A stretch of 64,000 nt of DNA from Methanobacteriota archaeon (GTDB lineage Archaea > Methanobacteriota > Methanobacteria > Methanobacteriales > Methanobacteriaceae): contig JAEZRD010000045.1 in assembly GCA_023440975.1 (NCBI GenBank), forward strand, positions 1 through 64,000, written 5' to 3'. The notes under the pieces are model-generated. The model was not told the origin of the DNA and searched no databases. It saw only the letters and a list, made by a program, of their open reading frames with translations. Shown piece by piece: positions 27,727 through 36,100 of the stretch (position 1 is the stretch's first letter; each line of letters begins with the position of its first letter). A program made the position numbers and the translations under genes.

Positions 27727-27762
27727 CCATCTCAATTTTTATTATTAAAAAAGTGAATTAAT

Positions 27763-28248
27763 ATGAATGAATTAAAAGGAAGAGTTTGGAAATTTGGGGA
27801 TAATATTGATACAGATATTATAATTCCTGGAAGATATCTAAGAACATTTAATCCAAATGACTTGGCTGAACATGTTCTTGAAGGTGAAAGAGCTGATTTT
27901 ACTAATAATGTTAAAAAAGGAGATATGATTTTAGCCAATGAAAATTTTGGTTGTGGATCTAGTAGAGAGCAAGCTCCTTTAGCTATAAAAACTGCAGGTG
28001 TAAGTGCAATAATAGCTAAATCATTTGCAAGAATTTTTTATCGAAATGCAATTAATATTGGTTTACCTGTTATTAAAGCTGATGTAATCGCTAATGATGG
28101 AGATATTTTATCTGTAAATTTAGAGAAAGGTTTAATAAAAAATGAAACTACAGATAAAAATTTTGAAATAGAACCTTTTAAAGATTTCATGTTAGAAATA
28201 TTGTCTGATGGCGGTATTGTTAACCATTATCTTAAGGAAAAACAGTAA
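27763..28248 (+). CDS. hacB: Homoaconitase small subunit (YLRT type)
   Basis: Small swivelling-domain subunit of an aconitase-family hydro-lyase, 161 residues. The substrate loop at residues 25-28 is YLRT. In Methanocaldococcus this loop marks the homoaconitase subunit of the 2-oxosuberate pathway for coenzyme B, whereas the isopropylmalate isomerase subunit has YLVY. ENFGCGSSREQAPLA and FARIFYRNAINIGLP are conserved. The large subunit is not adjacent. The loop assignment rests on published mutational work on the homologue; the enzyme could still be bifunctional here. Confidence 0.88.
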   Translation: MNELKGRVWKFGDNIDTDIIIPGRYLRTFNPNDLAEHVLEGERADFTNNVKKGDMILANENFGCGSSREQAPLAIKTAGVSAIIAKSFARIFYRNAINIGLPVIKADVIANDGDILSVNLEKGLIKNETTDKNFEIEPFKDFMLEILSDGGIVNHYLKEKQ

Positions 28249-28272
28249 CTTTTTTTATTAATTTTAATTATT

Positions 28273-28300
28273 ATTTTATTAATTAAATAGTTAATAAAAT
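28273..28300 (+). terminator. Hairpin terminator after hacB
   Basis: ATTTTATTAA (28273-28282) and TTAATAAAAT (28291-28300) form a perfect 10-bp AT stem with an 8-base loop, followed shortly by a T run. Confidence 0.45.
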
Positions 28301-28355
28301 TAAATTTCTTTTTTTAAAAAATTATTAAATTATCAAAAAATAAGGAGGGAATATT

Positions 28356-28982
28356 ATGGAATGTCCAATTTGTGGTTCAAAAACAGCAACAATTTTAAAA
28401 ACAAAAAAAATTAATTCTAAAAAAAATACTCGGCGAGAAATGCTGTTAAAATGTGATGAATGTGGTCAAGTATACAATGAATCAATTGTTGAAGATAAAC
28501 CTCAAAAATACAGATTAATTATTAGTGAACATGAAGATTCTTATAAAACATTTGTAGAATTAATTCCGGATCAAAAATTAAATGTTGGAGATTATTTACA
28601 AACAAAATTCGGAAAAGTAGAAATTACAGCATTAGAAACATCTGAACGTAGAGAAAATCATGCAAAAGCTAAAGATGTAAAAACTATCTGGGCAAATTCT
28701 AAAGAGATTTTAGCAAGATTTGGTGTAAGTGTAGATTTGCATGGTAAAGTAGCATCATATAAAGTAGAAACTGCACGTGATTATAAAATTGCAGTAAATG
28801 ATGTATTTAAAATAGATAACTATATTATACAAGTATATGTTATTAAAACAGAAGAACGTAAGACAACTAAAGGATTTGCAAAAGCTGAAGTTATTAAAAG
28901 AGTTTATGGAAGACCAGTTGATTTCAAACGTTACGATTACAATTTAACTGAAAATATTGTTAGTAAAAAAGCAGTAGAATAA
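28356..28982 (+). CDS. HVO_0476-family zinc-finger protein
   Basis: A 208-residue archaeal protein of the HVO_0476 family. The N-terminus carries a zinc ribbon, CPICGSKT and CDECGQVY about 30 residues apart. The rest looks like a small beta domain with EHEDSYKTFVELIPDQ and ends in VYGRPVDFKRYDYNLTENI. The function is unknown; a nucleic-acid or translation-related role is guesswork. An AAGGAGGG ribosome site is one of the strongest in the window, so it may be well expressed. It may be cotranscribed with the following methylthiotransferase, 41 bases on. Confidence 0.8.
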   Translation: MECPICGSKTATILKTKKINSKKNTRREMLLKCDECGQVYNESIVEDKPQKYRLIISEHEDSYKTFVELIPDQKLNVGDYLQTKFGKVEITALETSERRENHAKAKDVKTIWANSKEILARFGVSVDLHGKVASYKVETARDYKIAVNDVFKIDNYIIQVYVIKTEERKTTKGFAKAEVIKRVYGRPVDFKRYDYNLTENIVSKKAVE

Positions 28983-29023
28983 TAAATTTTAATTATCTTT
29001 ATTTATTTTAGGAGTATACTTTA

Positions 29024-30298
29024 ATGAAAGTATTTATTGAAACATATGGATGTACATTTAATCAGGCAGATTCCCAAATAATGGCAGGAAAATTAATTGA
29101 AGATGAAATAGAAATTGTCAGTACTATCGAAGAATCAGATGTAATTATTGTTAATACTTGTTATGTTAAATTACCTACTGAAAGTAAAGTAATTAATAAA
29201 ATTAAAGATTTACAAGTTAAATTTCCAGATAAAAAGGTCATTATAAGTGGATGTATGGTTGAAGTAGATCCTAAAAAATTAGATTCAATTGGTCCTAATT
29301 GTTCATGGATTGGCCCACATCAATTGAATAAAACCTCAAATGTGGTTAAAACTGCATATAATGGAGGTATTTCACGTGAATGTGGTTTTTCTAAGGATAG
29401 TAAAGTAGGGGTGCCTAAATTAAATAATAATCCTTTGGTTCATGTTATTCAAATATGTGAAGGTTGTCTTGGTACATGTACTTATTGTTGTACTCGTTTT
29501 GCAAGAGGCAGTTTAAATAGTTACCCTATTAAAGATATTGTTGCTGAAGCACAAGAAGCTATAAATAATGGGTGTGTTGAGATTGAATTAACAGCTCAAG
29601 ACACTTCAGCATTTGGAAAGGATACTGGTGAAAAGCTTTCAGATTTAATTACTGATGTTGCTTCATTAAATGGGGATTTCAGAATTCGAATTGGGATGAT
29701 GAATCCTAAAAACATTGGTGATGAAATTGATGAATTAATTGAAGCTTTTAAATTAAATAAAGTTTATAAATTTCTTCATTTACCTATTCAATCTGGAAGT
29801 AATAAAGTTTTAAAAGAAATGAATCGGAATCATACTGTTGAAGAATATAAAATTATTGTTAATAAGTTTAAAAAAGCTATTCCTGATTTAACTCTTGCTA
29901 CTGATATCATTGTCGGTTATCCTACAGAAACTGATGATGATTTTCAGAAAACAGCAAATTTAATTAAAGAATTAGAGTTTAATATTATTCATTTAAGTAA
30001 ATATCGTCATAGACTTGGTGCTACGTCATCTAATCTTCCAGAAATACCTGATGAAGTAATGCGTAAACGTTCTAAGTATTTAACTGATATAAAATATCAA
30101 ATAACTGAAAAAGAGAATGAAGATTTCTTAAATTCTGATTTAGAGGTTTTAGTTGTTGAAAAAGGACGTAAAGGTGGTTTTATAGCTAAAACTAATTCTT
30201 ATATTCCTGTTGTTGTAAATAATGTTAATCCAGGAACTTTTATTAATGTTCATATTTATGATGTTACAAGTACTTATTTGCGTGGAAGTTTAATTTAG
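29024..30298 (+). CDS. tRNA t6A37 methylthiotransferase (e-MtaB type)
   Basis: Radical SAM enzyme that adds a methylthio group to t6A at position 37 of tRNA. The UPF0004 domain begins FIETYGCTFNQADSQIMAG with Cys10 and continues to VNTCYVKLPTES and IISGCMVEV, giving the three auxiliary-cluster cysteines. The radical SAM motif is CLGTCTYCCTRFARGSL. A C-terminal TRAM domain (about 365-424) includes VEKGRKGGFIAKTNSYIPV. Length of 424 fits the archaeal/eukaryotic CDKAL1-like branch. Confidence 0.92.
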   Translation: MKVFIETYGCTFNQADSQIMAGKLIEDEIEIVSTIEESDVIIVNTCYVKLPTESKVINKIKDLQVKFPDKKVIISGCMVEVDPKKLDSIGPNCSWIGPHQLNKTSNVVKTAYNGGISRECGFSKDSKVGVPKLNNNPLVHVIQICEGCLGTCTYCCTRFARGSLNSYPIKDIVAEAQEAINNGCVEIELTAQDTSAFGKDTGEKLSDLITDVASLNGDFRIRIGMMNPKNIGDEIDELIEAFKLNKVYKFLHLPIQSGSNKVLKEMNRNHTVEEYKIIVNKFKKAIPDLTLATDIIVGYPTETDDDFQKTANLIKELEFNIIHLSKYRHRLGATSSNLPEIPDEVMRKRSKYLTDIKYQITEKENEDFLNSDLEVLVVEKGRKGGFIAKTNSYIPVVVNNVNPGTFINVHIYDVTSTYLRGSLI

Positions 30299-30323
30299 TT
30301 AAAAATGTAATTTTTTTTGGATT

Positions 30324-30357
30324 ATTTTTTATTTTTTATTTTTTATTTTTTATTTTT
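30324..30357 (+). repeat. Tandem heptamer ATTTTTT, about five copies
   Basis: Four perfect ATTTTTT units and a fifth lacking one T follow directly after the methylthiotransferase stop. The tract would act as a U-rich archaeal termination signal and may vary in copy number. Confidence 0.55.
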
Positions 30358-30791
30358 AAATCTTATTTTTTTATTTGATTTTTCTTTATTTTTAATTCAA
30401 TATATTTTGCTAAAAATACTGGAGTTATATTGCTTTAAATATTGTTATTTTATTTTTTCATTGCTTTTCAAACTTATATTCTAATTTTAACTATTATTAC
30501 ACATTTTATATTAAAAATAATCTATTATTTGGTTGAATAAATATTTTTACTTAGTATTTTTCTTTATATGTTTATTTGACTTTTTTAATGCTCTTTTTTT
30601 ACTATTTAAGACTTTTTAAATGGTTATTTTAGATTCATTTTTAGAGTCTTTACAAGTTCTTATTTTAGTATTAGTTAGTAATTATTTGTTATTTTTTTTA
30701 CTATTCTCTTATAGTAGAATGATTAAAAAATCTATATACACTTGTGTTTATTTAATCTATATAATGGATTATTAATCATCAAAAAAACAAT

Positions 30792-30832
30792 ACCTTTATA
30801 TACTAGTTAATACAACATTCAAATGGAGGTGA
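30792..30832 (+). promoter_or_regulatory. Histone promoter and ribosome site
   Basis: The TATA box CTTTATATACT at about 30794-30804 puts transcription start near 30820, leaving a short leader with a strong GGAGGTGA ribosome site at 30825-30832, five bases... before the ATG at 30837. This is a textbook strong archaeal promoter. Confidence 0.65.
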
Positions 30833-30836
30833 AAAT

Positions 30837-31037
30837 ATGAGTGAATTACCAATCGCACCTGTAGGCCGTATATTAAAAAACGCTGGCGCACAAAGAATTT
30901 CTGATGACGCTAAAATTGCATTAGCTGAAGCATTAGAAGAACAAGGTGATGCAATAGCTACTAAAGCTGTTAACTTCGCACGCCACGCTGGTAGAAAAAC
31001 CGTCAAAGCTGAAGATATCAAATTAGCTATCAAATAA
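30837..31037 (+). CDS. Archaeal histone
   Basis: A 66-residue histone-fold protein that wraps DNA as dimers and multimers in archaeal chromatin. The fold is complete: LPIAPVGRILKNAGAQRISDDAK for helix 1 and the first loop, then the long central helix, and FARHAGRKTVKAEDIKLAIK for the second loop and helix 3. The RKTVKAEDI segment is the conserved DNA-contacting loop. Codon use is noticeably richer in GC-ending codons (such as CGC and GTC) than in neighbours, in keeping with high expression. It has its own strong promoter and terminator. Confidence 0.97.
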   Translation: MSELPIAPVGRILKNAGAQRISDDAKIALAEALEEQGDAIATKAVNFARHAGRKTVKAEDIKLAIK

Positions 31038-31060
31038 GTTTTGTAATGTGTTTTTAAACT

Positions 31061-31090
31061 ATTGGCCAGTTCTGGCCAATTATTTTTTTT
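31061..31090 (+). terminator. Histone terminator hairpin
   Basis: ATTGGCCAG (31061-31069) and CTGGCCAAT (31072-31080) form a perfect GC-containing 9-bp stem with a 2-base gap, followed by a run of eight T. It is the clearest terminator in the window. Confidence 0.8.
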
Positions 31091-31210
31091 ATTTATCAAT
31101 TAAACAGAATATTTGCTGAAAGTTTAATATTTTTAAAAAGCTTTTATAAGTTATTAAATATATTAATTATTGTTAAATATTCGTTAATCAGTTTATTAAT
31201 TCAATTTTAC

Positions 31211-31235
31211 ATACACACTAATGCAAAGTGTGTAT
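31211..31235. repeat. Perfect 9-bp hairpin between histone and tRNA genes
   Basis: ATACACACT (31211-31219) and AGTGTGTAT (31227-31235) enclose AATGCAA, followed by TTAACC repeats and the palindrome AACCGGTT near 31243. There is no T run, so it does not look like a terminator. It lies in the 311 bases between the histone gene and tRNA-Val, where nothing else is seen apart from the histone terminator and the tRNA promoter. Confidence 0.5.
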
Positions 31236-31313
31236 TAACCTTAACCGGTTTCAATTTGTATTAATATTTATATTTAGGAATATATGGATTGACTTTTCTA
31301 TTTATGGGAAAGT

Positions 31314-31325
31314 TTTATATATAAC
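31314..31325 (+). promoter_or_regulatory. tRNA-Val/Phe promoter TATA box
   Basis: TTTATATATAAC is centred about 29 bases upstream of the mature tRNA-Val 5' end, a suitable distance for an archaeal TATA box with a very short 5' leader. Confidence 0.6.
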
Positions 31326-31348
31326 TTTAAATAAATTTTAGTAAGTAG

Positions 31349-31420
31349 GGACCGGTGGTCTAGGGGTATGATACCTCCTTGACGTGGAGGTGATCACGAG
31401 TTCAAATCTCGTTCGGTCCA
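31349..31420 (+). tRNA. tRNA-Val (anticodon GAC)
   Basis: The cloverleaf folds with acceptor GGACCGG/TCGGTCC (one G-U pair), anticodon stem CCTCC/GGAGG around loop TTGACGT, and T arm ACGAG-TTCAAAT-CTCGT. The loop centre GAC reads valine codons GUC and GUU. The discriminator is A. tRNA-Phe follows three bases later and is probably cotranscribed. Confidence 0.93.
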
Positions 31421-31423
31421 TTT

Positions 31424-31497
<74 letters not shown>

Positions 31498-31622
31498 TTT
31501 TTACATTCTATTTTTCACATAAATTTTTTTAAATATTTTTTATTTAATTAAATAGAATATATATTAAATATTTAGAATTAGATTTTTTTAAAGATTAAAA
31601 AATAAAGATTTAAAGAAAGAAA

Positions 31623-32381
31623 TTAATCTTTCTTTTTATATACAGGTTTTTTATCAAACAATCCAGGGGCATTTTCTTCAGTATTTTTGCTTGAAAGATT
31701 TAATTGATCTATAATTTGTGGACCTGAAGAGGTACCAATTCTTGTAGCACCTGCAGCTATAATTCTATTAATTGTTTTAAAATCAGTTATGCCTCCTGAT
31801 GCTTTAATTTCTTTGTTTGGAGCACATTTATGGATTAATGCTAAATAAGTAACTAATTCATTGAACTTTTTAAATCCACTAAATCCTGTACTAGTTTTAA
31901 TAAAATCTGCATTGGTTTTTTCTATTGCTTTAGAAATTTCTTTTATTTCAGGTTCTGTAATTAGGGTTAATTCAATAATTACTTTAAGTATATGATCTCC
32001 AATTGCTTCTTTTACTGCATTAATATCCTCTTGAATTAATTCATAATCCTTATTTTTTATTGCAGGGATATTAGCTAGCATATCTATTTCGTCTGCACCA
32101 TTTTTGATTGCTTGTTTAGCTTCAGCTACTTTGGCTTCTGTTGTCCCAAATCCTAATGGGAAATCAATTACACTTACAACTTTAACATCACTATCTTTAA
32201 GTAGTTCTGATGCATATTGAACATAAGTTGGTCCCACTACAACGGAATAAAATTCATATTTTTTAGCTTTATCAATGAATTCTTTTATATCTTTTTTTGA
32301 TGCGGTGTTATCTAAGAATGCATAATCAATATATTTAGCTATTTCCTTTTCTGTTTTTAATCGTAATAGGTTATTTACCAT
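31623..32381 (-). CDS. deoC: Deoxyribose-phosphate aldolase
   Basis: DeoC cleaves deoxyribose 5-phosphate to glyceraldehyde 3-phosphate and acetaldehyde, a TIM-barrel class I aldolase. Motifs in order are IDYAFLDNTAS, VVSVIDFPLGFGTTEAKVAEA, NGADEIDMLANI, ADFIKTSTGF (Schiff-base lysine) and IKASGGITDF, then GATRIGTSSG at the phosphate site. It has a charged C-terminal tail of about 20 residues ending YKKKD. Length is 252. A GTGA ribosome site supports the ATG. It is a single gene. Confidence 0.92.
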   Translation of the reverse strand: MVNNLLRLKTEKEIAKYIDYAFLDNTASKKDIKEFIDKAKKYEFYSVVVGPTYVQYASELLKDSDVKVVSVIDFPLGFGTTEAKVAEAKQAIKNGADEIDMLANIPAIKNKDYELIQEDINAVKEAIGDHILKVIIELTLITEPEIKEISKAIEKTNADFIKTSTGFSGFKKFNELVTYLALIHKCAPNKEIKASGGITDFKTINRIIAAGATRIGTSSGPQIIDQLNLSSKNTEENAPGLFDKKPVYKKKD

Positions 32382-32511
32382 TTTTGTTTCACTTTCTTTT
32401 ATTTTTTTTACCTTTTACCTAAGTTTTAACTTATATATTTTTTAGGTATAAAGTTTATTACTATTTGTTTGTTATTGTACTAACTATTATTTAAATATTT
32501 CTCAAAAAAAT

Positions 32512-34182
32512 TTAAATTAATTTCTTTGCCATATAAGGTCCTTTAAGTTCATATCCAAATTTTCGATAATACTTTCTAGCACCTATACCACTTGTAACCA
32601 AAATTTCATTTTTGCCTTGATCTATGCTTATTTCTTCTGCACGTTTAATTAAACGCTCACCAAAACCACTATGTTGGCCAATGCTAGTAGCTCTCTCACC
32701 TATTTTCAACATGTTGCCATAAACATGAAGCTCTCTTAAAAGTGCAGTATCCTCATTAACCTCATTTCGATGAGCTTTATCTGAAGGCATTCGTAAACGT
32801 AAAAAACCTGCCAAACTTTCTTCATTTTTATCTTCAAAAGATAAAAAAGTTTCCTTCCCCCCAACAGCATTATATTGCTCTTCAAAAATAGAATAATCAT
32901 CTAAATTAAATTTTTTATCAACATGCCCTATTTCTCTGCAACGAATACATTGACAAGTTATATTCTCTTCTTTTAAACGTTGATAAACTAATTCTCCTAA
33001 ATTAGATTTTTTAACCCCTGCTTCAATAAGAGTAGATGGAATATCTCGTTGAATACGCATTGTTCGAACCCACTTAGGAAGAATTTTTTTGATTTGAACA
33101 ATTAATTCAACTGCTTCCTCATCAGTATATGGTTCATAACCACCTTCTTTCCAAAGGTCATATAATTCACTTCCTTTAGTAACAAGAACAGGATAAATTT
33201 TGAGCATATCTGGTTTGTAACGTTCATCTGAAAAAATAGTCTTAAACATTTCAATATCCTCTTTTTGTCTTTGAAATAAGCCAGGCATAAAATGCATACC
33301 AACTTTTAATCCAGAATCCCGTAAAATACGATTTGCTTCAACAGAATCTTTAACCGTATGACCTCGTTTCATTTTTTCATAAATATCATCATGAATAGTT
33401 TGAACACCTATTTCGACTCTAGTAGCCCCCATATTTAACATTCTGTTAACATGCTCTTCTTTACACCAATCAGGTCTAGTTTCAAAAGTCATACCTATGC
33501 AACGAACTTTTGAGTTTTCATTAATTTTTTGAACATTATCAATTAAGACATAATCACTTGGTTTATAAGTTTTTAATTTACCCTCAATGTAAATTGGATC
33601 ATTTTTTATAATATCAGGAGTAATATCATTTAATTTCATTCCATTATTAATATTATCAAGTACAATACCAAAATCAACCATAGCTTTTAAACATTGTGAA
33701 ACGAACCATTCTTGGTAAGATAAATCTGTTGAAGGGAAAGTTCCACCCATTATAATAAGTTCTATTTTATCTACAGGATGCCCAATACTATATAACTGCT
33801 TAATACGATTGAAGGTTTGGATATAAGGATGATACTCAAACATCCTACCTCTAAGTGCAGCAGGCTCTTCACCAGTGTAACTTGGAGGAGCTATATCACT
33901 TTTTGGACAATAAAAACATCTTCCATGAGGACATTCATGAGGATGGCACATAACAGCTACAACTGCAACGCCAGACAATGTTCTGGAAGGTTTCTTTTTT
34001 AAAATATCACTCACAATCTTTTTTTCTTCAACTGTAGCATTTTCTAAGATATCTGCATTGCTCATGAATTTATTTAATTTAAGGTCTCTACAAAGTTGTC
34101 TCTTCTCAACTTCTAAATCTCGTCGAGTTTCGATTTTTCCATTTATAATATCCTCAATTATAATTCGACATGCTTTTTCCAT
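32512..34182 (-). CDS. elp3: tRNA uridine-34 modification enzyme Elp3
   Basis: Elp3 forms the cm5U base at the tRNA wobble position through a radical SAM domain and a GNAT acetyltransferase domain. Cys79, Cys84, Cys89 and Cys92 lie in CHPHECPHGRCFYC, and the surrounding pattern SYTGEEPAALRG and RVEIGVQTIHDD is typical. The GNAT domain covers about residues 395-556, with QHSGFGERLIKRAEE as its acetyl-CoA loop and YYRKFGYELKGPYMAK at the end. Length of 556 is normal. ATG at 34182 has a GGAGA ribosome site. Confidence 0.96.
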   Translation of the reverse strand: MEKACRIIIEDIINGKIETRRDLEVEKRQLCRDLKLNKFMSNADILENATVEEKKIVSDILKKKPSRTLSGVAVVAVMCHPHECPHGRCFYCPKSDIAPPSYTGEEPAALRGRMFEYHPYIQTFNRIKQLYSIGHPVDKIELIIMGGTFPSTDLSYQEWFVSQCLKAMVDFGIVLDNINNGMKLNDITPDIIKNDPIYIEGKLKTYKPSDYVLIDNVQKINENSKVRCIGMTFETRPDWCKEEHVNRMLNMGATRVEIGVQTIHDDIYEKMKRGHTVKDSVEANRILRDSGLKVGMHFMPGLFQRQKEDIEMFKTIFSDERYKPDMLKIYPVLVTKGSELYDLWKEGGYEPYTDEEAVELIVQIKKILPKWVRTMRIQRDIPSTLIEAGVKKSNLGELVYQRLKEENITCQCIRCREIGHVDKKFNLDDYSIFEEQYNAVGGKETFLSFEDKNEESLAGFLRLRMPSDKAHRNEVNEDTALLRELHVYGNMLKIGERATSIGQHSGFGERLIKRAEEISIDQGKNEILVTSGIGARKYYRKFGYELKGPYMAKKLI

Positions 34183-34327
34183 AAAAATTATTCTCCAATT
34201 ATTTTAATCTTTAATATTTTCTATTTTAATTTAGATTAGAAAAACTTATATATGTTTTTTAATCATAAATTTTATTAATTATATATAAAATTGTATTATA
34301 TATTTAATAAATTTAGAGGTAGAAAAA

Positions 34328-34636
34328 ATGAGAATAAAAGAACTTCTTGGAATGCAAGCTTTAGATATTAATGCGAATGAAATTGGAAAAATTAGTGATA
34401 TGGATTTTGATCCAGAATCTGGTACTATTAATGAAATTGCAGTAACTTTAAAAAAGAATATTGTTTCAAGTAATGAAATAGTTATACCATTTAATGAAAT
34501 CAAAAGTATTGGAGATTATGTTTTAATTAACAATACTATAAATAAAGAAGAACCTACAATTGAAGTTGAACCGGAAGTTGAAGAAGAACCAGAAAAAGAA
34601 TCCGATCCAGAAACACAAAAAGTTGATTTAAATTAA
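34328..34636 (+). CDS. PRC-barrel domain protein
   Basis: A 102-residue protein whose first 80 residues form a PRC-barrel: LLGMQALDINANEIGKISDMDFDPESGTINEIAV, then VIPFNEIKSIGDYVLIN. The last 25 residues are an acidic tail of E, P and V. PRC-barrel proteins in archaea include RNA-processing and division-associated members; the role of this one is unknown. A GAGGTAG ribosome site precedes the ATG. The DUF2098 gene follows after six bases or, with its corrected start, 21. Confidence 0.85.
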   Translation: MRIKELLGMQALDINANEIGKISDMDFDPESGTINEIAVTLKKNIVSSNEIVIPFNEIKSIGDYVLINNTINKEEPTIEVEPEVEEEPEKESDPETQKVDLN

Positions 34637-34657
34637 AATATTTTGTGTGGTGAAATA

Positions 34658-34963
34658 ATGGAAGCTCGTGATGTGAGAGGCCAAATTATTTCCATTGGTT
34701 CTTATGCACGTTATGGTGGGACTGGAACAGTAGGGCAAGTTTCAGACATCAAAGAAGAATATAATACTCAATGGGCTAAATTTAGTGAAAATTCTTTATG
34801 GTACTCTTTGGATACTCTTGAAGTAATTAAAAAAGAGGATATTAAAAAATATTCTAATAATGATAATAGAGATGATGTTCAAAAAGTTAAAGATTTACAA
34901 TCTGATGTTAAAAATGATGCTGTAGCTAATGCTATGAATGTTGAAGCTGGTGGTGCAGGTTAA
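34658..34963 (+). CDS. DUF2098 family protein
   Basis: About 101 residues beginning MEARDVRGQIISIGSYARYGGTGTVGQV, the start of the methanogen DUF2098 family, a small beta-barrel-like domain that ends near SLDTLEVI. The C-terminal third is charged and disordered-looking. The ATG at 34658 is chosen over 34643 because a GGTGA ribosome site (34649-34653) precedes it and the family begins there. Function unknown. It probably shares a transcript with the PRC-barrel gene. Confidence 0.75.
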   Translation: MEARDVRGQIISIGSYARYGGTGTVGQVSDIKEEYNTQWAKFSENSLWYSLDTLEVIKKEDIKKYSNNDNRDDVQKVKDLQSDVKNDAVANAMNVEAGGAG

Positions 34964-35103
34964 TTAATTAAATTAACATTTGATCATTATACTTTTTTTA
35001 ATTATTTCTTTTTTTCTTTAAATTTTAATCTTAAATAGAAAACTTTATCTTATTTTTTTTTAATAATATCAATTATCTATAATTTAAATTTGGAGGGAAC
35101 TTA

Positions 35104-35604
35104 ATGCAAAATCGACAAATTGTAGGTATCATTGCAATAATATTAGGTATACTGGTAATTGCTTTCCCATTATCTGGAGTATCTGTTTTTTCATTTTTAG
35201 CTGGTTTAGGTATTCTTTTTTTAGGACTTTACTTTATTATTGGTGGGGCAAACCTCTGGGCATTTTCTAAAGGAATTTCAGTAACTTATATTATTTTAGG
35301 GCTTATTGGTTTTATTTTTGGAATAATGTTAATAGGTAACCTTGCATTGTTTAGTATTTTAATTAGTTTATATTTCTACATTGCAGGATTCATGTTAATA
35401 ATTGCTGGTGCACTTAGTTTATTTGCTAGAGTACATCCTATAACTAAAGGTGCAGCTGCAATAATGTTAGTTCTTGGAATTATTACTGTAATATTGGGAG
35501 CATTTGCAATGATGAGTCCATTTTATGTTGCTATTATTTTAGGTATAAGTTTAATTATTGATGGTATAGCAATATATTTAAATGGTGAAGAATTTATTGG
35601 ATGA
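35104..35604 (+). CDS. DUF308 (HdeD-like) membrane protein
   Basis: A 166-residue protein with six closely spaced membrane helices and almost no loops, starting RQIVGIIAIILGILVIAFPLS, as in the DUF308 family that includes E. coli HdeD. Internal repetition is visible: glycine-rich helix pairs recur about every 55 residues. No catalytic residues. The family is associated with acid or general stress in bacteria, but its role in methanogens is unknown. A GGAGGGA ribosome site precedes the ATG. The T-rich leader of about 140 bases separates it from DUF2098. Confidence 0.8.
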   Translation: MQNRQIVGIIAIILGILVIAFPLSGVSVFSFLAGLGILFLGLYFIIGGANLWAFSKGISVTYIILGLIGFIFGIMLIGNLALFSILISLYFYIAGFMLIIAGALSLFARVHPITKGAAAIMLVLGIITVILGAFAMMSPFYVAIILGISLIIDGIAIYLNGEEFIG

Positions 35605-35731
35605 AATTAATTTTTCATTCCATATTTTTTTTTAAAAAATAATATTGTTCGTAAATTAACAAATTATATAAATGATGAGGAATAAAACATATATAAAGAT
35701 TTTTTAAAAATCTTTAGGAGGAAAAGGAATA

Positions 35732-36043
35732 ATGAAATACAAAATGTTCATTTTGTTGATATTCATAGCTGCAGTAAGCCTACTAATAATTTCTCCAGCA
35801 TCTGCTCAAGATGTATCAATTATTAAATCACCAGATAATGGAGCAATTATGGGTAATTGTCAATCAGGAGATTATTGTGTAAACTATGGTCAATATTTAG
35901 ATGTAAACTGTTCAAATGGTAATGGAGTGGATTCAAACACTACACGAACATATTGTAACACTTACTATACACATCCACAAGAATTCCCTATGGATAAATA
36001 TATACCATATAATTATCAACAAAATCAAAATAAAATAGATTAA
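35732..36043 (+). CDS. Small secreted cysteine-containing protein
   Basis: I do not recognise the family. Residues 1-25 are a good signal peptide ending in PASA before QDVS. The mature part of about 78 residues is rich in Asn, Tyr, Gln and Ser and has four cysteines (GNCQSGDYC, DVNCSNG, RTYCNTYY), which could form two disulfides outside the cell. A very strong AGGAGG ribosome site and short length suggest an abundant surface or secreted product. Confidence 0.55.
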   Translation: MKYKMFILLIFIAAVSLLIISPASAQDVSIIKSPDNGAIMGNCQSGDYCVNYGQYLDVNCSNGNGVDSNTTRTYCNTYYTHPQEFPMDKYIPYNYQQNQNKID

Positions 36044-36100
36044 AATTTTTAAGTAAAATTCAAAAATTTACTTAAAATTTTTTTCTTTTTAAAAGTTAAA

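Larger units (their letters stand above)
30299..30836. other. 538-base intergenic region upstream of the histone gene
   Basis: It begins with a T-rich tract containing five tandem ATTTTTT units (30324-30357, the last one base short), probably the 3' end of the methylthiotransferase transcript. The remainder is AT-rich with two near-identical AATCTATATA segments around 30728 and 30755. A hydrophobic 51-codon frame at 30620-30775 has no ribosome site and is not called. Confidence 0.5.

Noticed and set aside
30620..30775. 51-residue hydrophobic ORF upstream of the histone gene
   Set aside because: No ribosome site, composition typical of AT-rich random sequence, and it runs up to the histone promoter.
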